A stretch of DNA of 64,000 nt from UBA8079 sp049601915 (GTDB lineage: Bacteria; Pseudomonadota; Alphaproteobacteria; UBA6615), in assembly GCA_049601915.1 (NCBI GenBank), contig JBMYRB010000004.1, positions 155,995 through 219,994 of the forward strand, in the 5' to 3' direction. Below the pieces are notes generated by a model. It was given only the letters and a program-made list of their open reading frames with translations. It searched no databases and was not told where the DNA came from. A program made the position numbers and the translations under genes. Numbering within the stretch: position 1 is the stretch's first letter; every line of letters begins with the position of its first letter. Of the stretch, positions 17,311 to 24,656 are shown piece after piece.

Positions 17311-18075
17311 ATGTGCACACTCGTCATTCTACGCCGCCCCGGCCATGCCTGGCCGCTTCTTGTCGCGGCCAATCGCGATGAAATGGTCGACCGGGCCTGG
17401 AAATCGCCGGCGCGGCACTGGCCCGATCGTGATGATGTGGTGGCCGGGATTGACGAATTGGCGGGCGGCACCTGGTTGGCGCTCAACGATAATGGCGTTA
17501 CCGCAGCGATCCTGAATCGCGAGGGGTCACTCGGCCCCACGGTCGACAAGCGTTCGCGCGGCGAACTCGTGCTCGAGGCGGTCGATCACCCGGACGCCGC
17601 AATGGCCGCCGAGGCGATGACCGAACTGGATGGCAGCGCGTATCGCTCCTTCAACCTCATCATCGCCGACAACCGCGACGCCTTCTGGATCAGGGGCACC
17701 GAACAGTCGAAGGTCGAGATCTTCGAGATTCCGCCCGGCCTGCATATGATCACCTCGCGCGAGCTCGATGATGTGGATAGCGTGCGGATCGGCCGATTTC
17801 TCCGGCGGTTCCGGGCTGCCGACGAACCGGATATTGAGGCGGGCGACTGGGCGGCCTGGGAAAGGCTTCTGGCCACACGGCTCCATGCCAGCGAAGAAGA
17901 CCCGCGTGAAACCATGTGTATCGTCACCGACAGGGGCTATGGGACGGTCTCCAGCAGCCTAGTCGCCCTGCCGTCGGCGGAACGACCGGGTGCGGAAGCC
18001 GTCTGGCGTTTCGCGCCGGGACGCCCCGACACTAACCCCTACGAAAATGTGATCCTGTCTTTGGGTGCCCAATAA
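17311..18075 (+). CDS. NRDE family protein (TANGO2-like)
   Basis: A 254-residue protein starting MCTLVILRRPG with the eponymous NRDE motif at about residues 23-26 (AANRDEM). The Cys at position 2 is conserved in the family and suggests an N-terminal-nucleophile-type fold; the biochemical function remains unsettled, with proposed roles in lipid or heme handling for the eukaryotic homologue. It is followed with a one-base stop/start relation by a VOC gene whose original ATG appears to have been lost. Confidence 0.85.
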   Translation: MCTLVILRRPGHAWPLLVAANRDEMVDRAWKSPARHWPDRDDVVAGIDELAGGTWLALNDNGVTAAILNREGSLGPTVDKRSRGELVLEAVDHPDAAMAAEAMTELDGSAYRSFNLIIADNRDAFWIRGTEQSKVEIFEIPPGLHMITSRELDDVDSVRIGRFLRRFRAADEPDIEAGDWAAWERLLATRLHASEEDPRETMCIVTDRGYGTVSSSLVALPSAERPGAEAVWRFAPGRPDTNPYENVILSLGAQ

Positions 18076-18098
18076 AAGTCCGGTCACTCGACCATCTG

Positions 18099-18455
18099 GT
18101 GCTAACCGTCGCCTCCATCGAGGCGACCTGCGTGTTCTACACGTGTGCGCTGGGCATGGATGTCGTGACATTCGCCGAGGGGCGCCATGCGCTGCGGTTC
18201 GGCGATCAGAAAATCAACCTGCACGAGGCGGGAAACGAGTTCGCGCCGAAGGCCGACCGGGCAACGCCCGGCAGCGGTGATCTGTGTTTTCTGACAGATA
18301 CGCCCGTCGAACAATTCGTCTCGCATCTCGCGGCGCTCGACATCGAGGTCATTCAGGGGCCGGCACCGCGCACCGGCGCAACGGGCCCGCTTACCTCGGA
18401 ATATTTCCGGGATCCCCACGGCAATCTCATGGAGGTTGCCAACGCGGATGCGTAG
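18099..18455 (+). CDS. VOC (glyoxalase/dioxygenase fold) protein with displaced start
   Basis: From the first usable start, GTG 18099, the product has 118 residues with two VOC half-motifs, including LCFLTD and a C-terminal DPHGNLMEV that provides the metal-binding Glu. The frame stays open upstream and reads KVRSLDHLVLTV, which holds the first metal-binding His. The codon at 18072-18074 where an ATG would overlap the previous stop is ATA instead. If translation begins at GTG 18099, that His is lost, so function is doubtful. The gene may be freshly impaired, or the base may be an error. Confidence 0.7.
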   Translation: MLTVASIEATCVFYTCALGMDVVTFAEGRHALRFGDQKINLHEAGNEFAPKADRATPGSGDLCFLTDTPVEQFVSHLAALDIEVIQGPAPRTGATGPLTSEYFRDPHGNLMEVANADA

Positions 18456-18489
18456 TATACGCCGACCAACGTCAGGGATTGGATAAACC

Positions 18490-19260
18490 ATGGAAAACGA
18501 CCGCTTCGACGTGAGTGATCGCATCGTTGTCATCACGGGGGCCGGACAGGGGCTCGGCCGCGAATATGCAATCGCCTTCGCCGCCGAGGGCGCCATACCG
18601 GTCCTAGCCGAGCTCAACGGCGAAAATCTGCGCGCCGTCGCCGCCGAGATCGAGGCCGCGGGCGGCCAATGCCTGTCCGTTGAAACTGATGTCGGTGACC
18701 CGGACTCCGTAGACGCGATGGTCGCGGCCGCGCTAGATGCCTATGACCGAATCGATGTGCTCATAAATAACGCGGCGATCTTCGCCACCCTGCCCCAACG
18801 GCCTTTCTACGACATCCCCTTCGAGGAATGGAACAAGGTGATCCATGTGAACATCACCGGCTCCTACCTCTGCGCCAGTGCGGTCGCGAAGCCGATGAAG
18901 ACCGCCGGACAGGGCCGGATCATCAACATCTCCTCCGGCACCGTGCCCCAGGGGGTGCCCGGCTTCATGCACTATGTCACCTCCAAATCGGCGATCATCG
19001 GGATGACCCGGGTGATGGCGCGTGAGCTCAGCGACGACAACATCAACGTCAATACGCTGATGCCCGGCTACACCACCACCGAGGTCGAGCATGCAAGCAT
19101 GGATGACGACCTGCATGAGTTCATTCAGAATAAGCGTCTCGTGAAACGCGCCGGCACCCCCGATGACTTGATTGGAGCGGCCATGTTCTTGGCGTCGCCA
19201 GCGAGTTCGTTTATCTCCGGCCAGACCCTCGCCGTGTGCGGCGGCGAGGTCATGCTCTAG
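18490..19260 (+). CDS. SDR-family oxidoreductase
   Basis: A 256-residue classical short-chain dehydrogenase/reductase. The cofactor motif TGAGQGLG (about residues 18-25), NNAA, the catalytic Ser in NISSGT and the YxxxK in HYVTSKSA are all present. It acts on alcohol or keto groups with NAD(P)H; the substrate is unknown. A 3' neighbour of unknown family and a CMD gene follow on the same strand at short spacing, suggesting a degradative operon. Confidence 0.9.
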   Translation: MENDRFDVSDRIVVITGAGQGLGREYAIAFAAEGAIPVLAELNGENLRAVAAEIEAAGGQCLSVETDVGDPDSVDAMVAAALDAYDRIDVLINNAAIFATLPQRPFYDIPFEEWNKVIHVNITGSYLCASAVAKPMKTAGQGRIINISSGTVPQGVPGFMHYVTSKSAIIGMTRVMARELSDDNINVNTLMPGYTTTEVEHASMDDDLHEFIQNKRLVKRAGTPDDLIGAAMFLASPASSFISGQTLAVCGGEVML

Positions 19261-19292
19261 CCTTATCTATTTCCAAGTGGAGTATTTGCATC

Positions 19293-20027
19293 ATGAGTGA
19301 AGTCCTGCGCGCCGACTGGTTCGACCTGGCAGACGAGAATCGCGAACCGCATTGGGCGTGGCTGCACGACGAGTTTCTGCCGGCATTGAAAGCCACCCAG
19401 GGGGTCGCCTGGGTCGGCCATTACGACATCATCGCCCATCCCGACCGGCCCTACATCGAGGGCGCGCCGATGAGGAAGGAGACCGACGACCCCGATATCG
19501 CCAAGGGCTGGCAAAATGTGGTGCTGACGGCCGGGCTGTCGACCGACACCTTCCTCGGCCCGGACAACGGGGTCGATGCTTTGCATGGGGCAAACGAAGC
19601 CGCGCTCGGCGCGTGGCGCAATCACCGCATCTGCGTCTTCGTCGAGGAGAAACGGGTCGACGGCCCGGAGGAGCACGTGATGCCCTATGGCGCGGGCCCG
19701 CCGCCGGCGATGCAGATCGGCTCGTTCAACCCCGACACGACCGCCCATAACGAGATGCTGGCGCGCTGGTACAGGGCAGAGCGTTTCCCGCGCATCGCGG
19801 TGTCCCAGGGGATTATCCGCGGCCGCAAGATGCTTTCGGTGACCGGCTGGGCCAAGCACGGCGTGCTGTGGGAGGGCGTCGAGCTCGGGGCGGAAGACTA
19901 TTCGTTTGAAAAGCGCTTCGTCGAAGCCGACCGCGGCGAAAATTGGTCCGGCCCGCATGTCTTAGACTATGTGACCCATACGCCGGGCAGTCCCCATGCG
20001 GGCCGCCGCGTCTGGCCGAAGGTCTGA
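19293..20027 (+). CDS. Uncharacterised protein in catabolic cluster
   Basis: A 244-residue soluble protein without signal peptide or membrane segment, starting MSEVLRADWFDL with GGAG about ten bases upstream. I do not recognise the family with confidence. The pattern of aromatic-rich segments around two repeated halves (for example HNEMLARWYRAERFPRI) resembles EthD-like dimeric alpha/beta-barrel proteins, but this is tentative. It lies between an SDR and the UGA-containing CMD gene, all on one strand with gaps of about 30 bp, so it probably belongs to the same pathway. Confidence 0.7.
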   Translation: MSEVLRADWFDLADENREPHWAWLHDEFLPALKATQGVAWVGHYDIIAHPDRPYIEGAPMRKETDDPDIAKGWQNVVLTAGLSTDTFLGPDNGVDALHGANEAALGAWRNHRICVFVEEKRVDGPEEHVMPYGAGPPPAMQIGSFNPDTTAHNEMLARWYRAERFPRIAVSQGIIRGRKMLSVTGWAKHGVLWEGVELGAEDYSFEKRFVEADRGENWSGPHVLDYVTHTPGSPHAGRRVWPKV

Positions 20028-20061
20028 TCACCCCTCCCTCTAACCCGGTATCGGAGAAAAC

Positions 20062-20742
20062 ATGGCGCGGGTAAGCCTTATCGACGCGAGCAACGCGCCC
20101 GATCATCTGAAAGCGGACATCGAAACCAACTATGCCGCCAACGACGCGTTGTTTGGCGAACGCGCTTCGACGATCAACTCCCTGAAGCTGATCGCCCATG
20201 TGCCGCTGGTCGGGCGCTGGCTGGCGCCGCTGATCGCGGCCATGCAGCGCAACGGTGCGGGCAGCGTCTTGCCGGGCAAGCTCAAGACCCTCGTCGACAT
20301 CAAGACGAGCACGATCAACGACTGCTTCTACTGAACCCATCACAATGTGTCGCTCGGTCGGGTGGCGGGGGTAACGGATGAAGAACTCGAGATCATTCAG
20401 GGAAACGAATATATGAATTCCGACCTGCTGACGGCGCGCGAGAAGGCGACGCTGCTGTGGACGGAGCATGTCACGCTGAACACGGCGAAGAACCGGGACG
20501 ACGTCTACAACGAGGTCGCGGCGGTCTTCTCCGAGGCGGAGATCGTCGAGATGACGACCGTATGCGCGTTCCGAAACATGCGAAACCGGATGCATGATTC
20601 CCTGCATCTCGACCCCGACCCGCCCGCCGGCGCAGACGCGGTCGGTGCGGGCTCACAGGTCAGCCCGGACGCGCTGAAGGCGTATCTGCAGCACCTGCTC
20701 GACAACTGGCCGGATGAATTTCCGACCGCCCCGAAAGAGTAG
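20062..20742 (+). CDS. CMD/AhpD-family protein with in-frame UGA at the active-site Cys (candidate selenoprotein)
   Basis: One frame of 226 sense positions is interrupted only by TGA at 20332-20334 (codon 91). Aligned with the CMD gene at 5928-6611, KLK..V.IKTS..N.C.Y-x-..HN matches position for position, and the UGA falls exactly on the second Cys of CxxC; the motif reads NDCFY-UGA-THHN. The downstream part is conserved (AREKATLLWTEH, KAYLQHLLDNWPDEF). A hairpin that fits bacterial SECIS rules begins shortly after the UGA. Selenocysteine insertion is one explanation; a simple TGC-to-TGA nonsense mutation is the other, and this window has several broken genes. No Sec machinery is in view. Confidence 0.55.
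20348..20367 (+). promoter_or_regulatory. Candidate bacterial SECIS hairpin
   Basis: A 7-8 bp stem (GTCGCTC paired with GGGTGGC, including G-U pairs, plus an outer T-G pair) closes a four-base apical loop GGTC. The loop starts 21 nt after the TGA at 20332-20334, inside the 16-37 nt range usual for bacterial SECIS, and has G in the first two loop positions. The three wobble pairs make it weaker than a textbook stem. Confidence 0.4.
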
Positions 20743-20750
20743 CGCCGGCC

Positions 20751-21659
20751 TCAGAGATACTTTTCGAACCAAGCAACGACCTCGGTCATGCCGATCTCGT
20801 GCATTTCGGGATTGCAGAAGTAATAGCTCTCGTAATGCTGCGCACCCGGCAACTTGACTAATTTCTTGGGCTCGCCAAGCTGTTCGTAACAGCCGAACTG
20901 CTCCTCGGGCGGGACCGTGCAGTCGTCCTCCGCATAGACCACGAGGACCGGTCGCGGCGAGATCAAATGCGCCACTGCCTCGGGCTTGAACCGTAGGCAT
21001 GTCTCCGCGCTCTCGAGGTCATAATCCGACACATAGTGACCATGCTTCTGATGATGCTGCTGGATCACGTCGAGCGTGTGCGGGTCGGTCAGCATTATGT
21101 CGAGCAGCGGCCAGTAGGTGTGCTCACCGGTTGTCACGCGCTTGCGCGCCGCATCCGCGACCTTGTGCTTGAAATCGAGCCATTCATGGGGCCGGCGCGC
21201 CTGCCTCATCCAGCGCTCGCCGTCCGACACGCCGACCGAATTGACAATCACCTTGATGCGCTCATCGAAGGCGGCACACCATATGACCGAGGCCCCGCCC
21301 CAGCTCGTGCCGTAGCAGCCCATCCGGTCACGGTCGACGCCATCAACCGTCTCCATGTAGGTGAACGCATCATACACGTCCTGGGCCTGCTCCAGGGGCC
21401 GGTGACGACCACGTTCACCGCCGCTCTCGCCGAACCCGCGATGATCGGGCGCCAGCACAAAGTAGCCCTCCTCCCAGAGCCGCCGCGGCACGTCCATGCC
21501 GTAGACCTCTTTCATGCCAGAATAGCCGTGCAGGCAGACAATGGCGGGCCGCGCCGTATCGCCGGGCTTCCAGCCCTTGGGTGTGTAGAGGTGCGCGGCG
21601 ATCTCGATCCCGTCGCTGAAGTAGGTTATCTCGTCCCAGAACTTTTCGCGTTGGGTCAT
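20751..21659 (-). CDS. Alpha/beta hydrolase (dienelactone-hydrolase/peptidase S9-like)
   Basis: A 302-residue hydrolase convergent with the UGA-containing CMD gene (stops 8 bp apart). The triad is visible: GTSWGGAS (Ser about residue 114), Asp in VVYAEDDCTVPP, and His in PGAQHYESYY. HGYSGMKEVYG provides the oxyanion region. The start MTQREKFWDE at 21659 is chosen; the extension adds no conserved sequence. The fold group includes dipeptidyl-peptidase-like and polyketide-ester hydrolases; the substrate is unknown. Confidence 0.85.
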   Translation of the reverse strand: MTQREKFWDEITYFSDGIEIAAHLYTPKGWKPGDTARPAIVCLHGYSGMKEVYGMDVPRRLWEEGYFVLAPDHRGFGESGGERGRHRPLEQAQDVYDAFTYMETVDGVDRDRMGCYGTSWGGASVIWCAAFDERIKVIVNSVGVSDGERWMRQARRPHEWLDFKHKVADAARKRVTTGEHTYWPLLDIMLTDPHTLDVIQQHHQKHGHYVSDYDLESAETCLRFKPEAVAHLISPRPVLVVYAEDDCTVPPEEQFGCYEQLGEPKKLVKLPGAQHYESYYFCNPEMHEIGMTEVVAWFEKYL

Positions 21660-21733
21660 ATCGTTTCCCCTTGTTATCCTTGGGGGAAAGTCTGTCAAAC
21701 AAGTGAGAAAACGGCAATGAATGGTGTTGGGCG

Positions 21734-22726
21734 TTGAGAGTTATCAGGTTCCATTCCTTTGGCGGCCCGGAGGTCCTGAGCGTCGACGATGTCTCCCATC
21801 CCGAACCGGGGCCGGGCGAAATACGCGTCCGCGCCGAGGCGATTGGAGTGGGTGTCCCGGATATCCTGATGCGGCGAGGCAACTATGAATGGATCCCGCC
21901 GCTACCGGTAACCCCCGGGAACGAGTTGGCCGGGACAATCGATGCCGTTGGTGACGGCGTGGAGACAGTCGCTGTCGGAGACCGCGTGTACGTCAATTCG
22001 CGTGAGCTCCCGGAACGCGGGGGCGGTTATGCCGAGGCCATGATCGTGCCGGCCGGGGCGGTGTTCGCCATGCCGGAGAATGTCGATGCCGCGCAGGCGG
22101 TCGCGCTCGGCAATTACCAATTGGCCTGGCTGCTCCTTAACTACGCCAGCACGCCACGGGCCAGTGACCGAATTCTCGTCCATGCGGCAGCAGGCGGTGT
22201 CGGCAGCGCACTCATACAGGTCGCCAAGAGCATGGGCCTGACGGTGATTGGAATCGTGGGGTCAAAGGCCAAGGCTGACTATGTCACGGACCAAGGCGCC
22301 GACGCGATTATCGATCGCAACGCCGAGGATGTCGGCGCGCGGGTTGCCGCGCTCAGTGAAGGCGAAGGTATTGATTTTATTTACGATTCTGTCGCCGGAC
22401 CGGGGCTGTCGAATGATTTTGCCATGCTCGCCCCCATGGGGATGGTGGTGATGTACGGCTATCTCGGCGGCGACCCGGACCCGGACGTGTTCAAGCATAT
22501 GCGCGCGAAATTCGGCGACAGCGTCGGTTTTCGCCTGTTCAGCATCCATGTCCTCGACGACAAGCCTGCCATTCGCCGCGGCGCGATGAAGTCCGCGATA
22601 GCGGCGCTTGCCGCGGGAGAGATATCGCCTCACATCCATGCGACGATGCCGCTCGATAAGGCGGCGGACGCACATCGTCTCATAGAAGATGGCGGCGTCA
22701 CCGGCAAAATCGTCCTAACCCCGTGA
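21734..22726 (+). CDS. Zinc-independent MDR-family quinone oxidoreductase
   Basis: A 330-residue medium-chain reductase. HSFGGPEVLSVDDV at the start and the NADPH-binding VHAAAGGVGSALIQVAK (about residues 155-171) match NADPH:quinone oxidoreductases; zinc ligands are absent. The start codon is TTG at 21734, since no in-frame ATG or GTG gives a complete N-terminus. It is followed 13 bp later by an SDR gene, so the two probably form a unit that reduces carbonyl or enoyl compounds. Confidence 0.85.
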   Translation: MRVIRFHSFGGPEVLSVDDVSHPEPGPGEIRVRAEAIGVGVPDILMRRGNYEWIPPLPVTPGNELAGTIDAVGDGVETVAVGDRVYVNSRELPERGGGYAEAMIVPAGAVFAMPENVDAAQAVALGNYQLAWLLLNYASTPRASDRILVHAAAGGVGSALIQVAKSMGLTVIGIVGSKAKADYVTDQGADAIIDRNAEDVGARVAALSEGEGIDFIYDSVAGPGLSNDFAMLAPMGMVVMYGYLGGDPDPDVFKHMRAKFGDSVGFRLFSIHVLDDKPAIRRGAMKSAIAALAAGEISPHIHATMPLDKAADAHRLIEDGGVTGKIVLTP

Positions 22727-22739
22727 AATTGAGGCCAGC

Positions 22740-23492
22740 ATGAACCAGATCGATCTCAACGACCGCCACGCCATCGTCACCGGCGGGGCCAAGGGCATCG
22801 GGCAGGCTATCGCGGCCCGCGCGCTGGCGTCCGGCGCGCGCATGACCATCTGGGATATCGATGTCGCGCGAACGGATCAGACCATCAAGGAACTCGGCGG
22901 GGGCGGCGGTCTGCGCGCCGACATGGTCGACGTCACCGACCCGGACGCGATCACACGCGGGCTTGAGGACGCCATCGCCGCTTTCGGCAAGGTGGATATC
23001 CTAGTCAACAATGCCGGCTCCGTCGGCACCGTGGCCAACCTCTGGGAGCAGCCGGTCGAGAATTGGCAGCGGATGCTTACCCTCAACCTGACCAGCGCGT
23101 TCCTGTGTTGCCGCGCCGTTGCGCCGCACATGATCGAGAATGGCTACGGGCGGATCGTCAACATCGCCTCGAATGCCGGCAAGATGGCCACGCTGCAGAA
23201 TTCGCCCTACGCCGCCGCCAAGGCGGGGCTGATCAGTATTACGAAGACGCTCGCCAAGGAATCCGCGGGAACAGGTCTCCTGGTCAACGCAGTGGCACCA
23301 GGTGGGGCCAACACGGAGTTGTTTGACGGCCTACCGGAGGCGTATGCCCAGCAAATCGCCTCTGCAATGCCACTGAACCGCCTGATCGAGCCTGAAGAAA
23401 TCGCCGCACTGGCCGTCTGGGCAGCTTCGGAAGACTGCTCGGGCACCACCGGCTTCGTGTTCGATATTTCCGGCGGTCGCGCAGATTATTGA
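22740..23492 (+). CDS. SDR-family oxidoreductase
   Basis: A 250-residue classical SDR with TGGAKGIG (about residues 15-22), NNAG, catalytic NIASNAG and YAAAKAG. The C-terminal GFVFDISGGRADY is standard for the family. It resembles FabG-like and 3-hydroxyacyl reductases, but the natural substrate is not readable. It lies 13 bp after the MDR reductase gene and ends the catabolic stretch; purC starts 129 bp downstream. Confidence 0.9.
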   Translation: MNQIDLNDRHAIVTGGAKGIGQAIAARALASGARMTIWDIDVARTDQTIKELGGGGGLRADMVDVTDPDAITRGLEDAIAAFGKVDILVNNAGSVGTVANLWEQPVENWQRMLTLNLTSAFLCCRAVAPHMIENGYGRIVNIASNAGKMATLQNSPYAAAKAGLISITKTLAKESAGTGLLVNAVAPGGANTELFDGLPEAYAQQIASAMPLNRLIEPEEIAALAVWAASEDCSGTTGFVFDISGGRADY

Positions 23493-23621
23493 TCTGCAAA
23501 TTACCGACGATCTATCCACCGTTCGGCCCCTGACGCGATTGTTCACGTGGGCCGCGCTTGGTATACCTCGGCAACGCGCAGACATGATGCGAAGCGCGCC
23601 AACACCGCGGATTTCAAGACC

Positions 23622-24389
23622 ATGACGCGACGCAGAAAGATTTATGAAGGCAAGGCGAAGGTCCTCTTCGAGGGCCCCGAACCCGGCACGCTCGTGCAGT
23701 ATTTCAAGGACGACGCGACCGCCTTCAACAACGAGAAAAAGGGTGTGATCACCGGCAAGGGCGTCCTCAACAACCGGATTTCTGAGTATCTCATGCTGCG
23801 CCTGGCGGAGGTCGGCATCCCGACCCATTTCGTGCGGCGCCTCAACATGCGCGAGCAACTGGTCAAGGAGGTCGAGATCGTCCCGGTCGAAGTGGTCGTG
23901 CGCAATATCGCGGCGGGCTCGATCTGCAAGCGCTTCAACATCGAGGAAGGCACTCCCCTGCCCCGTTCGATCGTCGAGTATTACTACAAGAATGACGAAC
24001 TGGGCGATCCGCTGATCTCGGAAGAACACATCACGGCGTTTGGCTGGGCCGCCCCGCTGGAAATCGACGACATGCTGTCGCTCAGCCTGCGAATTAATGA
24101 CTTCCTAATGGGGTTGTTCCTAGGGATAGGCCTTCGCCTGATCGACTTTAAGCTCGAATATGGTCGCCTTTACGACGAGAACGACCAGATGCGCATCGTG
24201 CTGGCCGACGAAATCACACCCGACGGCTGCCGGCTTTGGGACGTCGAGACCAACGAGAAGATGGACAAGGACCGGTTCCGCCGCGACATGGGCGGCGTCG
24301 CCGAGGCCTATCAGGAAGTAGCACGGCGCCTAGGTATCACACCCGAATCAGGGCAACAGGATATCAAGGGTCCCTCGACCATCCAGTAA
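23622..24389 (+). CDS. purC: SAICAR synthetase
   Basis: A 255-residue PurC (phosphoribosylaminoimidazole-succinocarboxamide synthase), which joins CAIR and aspartate with ATP. YEGKAKVLFEG near the N-terminus and the LIDFKLEYGR and VLADEITPDGCRLWD motifs are diagnostic. The start MTRRRKIYEGK at 23622 is chosen over an upstream extension. It opens the operon purC-purS-(TPR-sulfotransferase)-purQ-purL. Confidence 0.96.
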   Translation: MTRRRKIYEGKAKVLFEGPEPGTLVQYFKDDATAFNNEKKGVITGKGVLNNRISEYLMLRLAEVGIPTHFVRRLNMREQLVKEVEIVPVEVVVRNIAAGSICKRFNIEEGTPLPRSIVEYYYKNDELGDPLISEEHITAFGWAAPLEIDDMLSLSLRINDFLMGLFLGIGLRLIDFKLEYGRLYDENDQMRIVLADEITPDGCRLWDVETNEKMDKDRFRRDMGGVAEAYQEVARRLGITPESGQQDIKGPSTIQ

Positions 24390-24410
24390 CTCAACCTGTC
24401 GGCGGTTCCG

Positions 24411-24656
24411 TTGAAAGCACGCGTACATATTACCCTCAAGAACGGCGTCCTGGACCCTCAGGGCAACGCAATCCACAACTCCCTCGAAGGGCTCGGATTC
24501 GACGGTGTCGAGGATGTGCGTCAGGGCAAATTCATCGAGCTTGAACTCGCCGATGGCGACGTCCAGATCGCGAAGGCCCGAGTGGCAGAGATGTGTGAAA
24601 AACTGCTCGCCAACACGGTTATCGAGAATTACACAATCGAGATCGGCGAGCCGTGA
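24411..24656 (+). CDS. purS: FGAM synthetase subunit PurS
   Basis: An 81-residue PurS, the small bridging subunit between PurQ and PurL in the three-part phosphoribosylformylglycinamidine synthase. ITLKNGVLDPQGNAI and FDGVEDVRQGKFIEL are typical. The start codon is TTG at 24411, 21 bp after purC. Its stop overlaps the GTG start of the next gene by 4 bp (GTGA), which couples the non-purine TPR-sulfotransferase gene to it. Confidence 0.93.
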   Translation: MKARVHITLKNGVLDPQGNAIHNSLEGLGFDGVEDVRQGKFIELELADGDVQIAKARVAEMCEKLLANTVIENYTIEIGEP

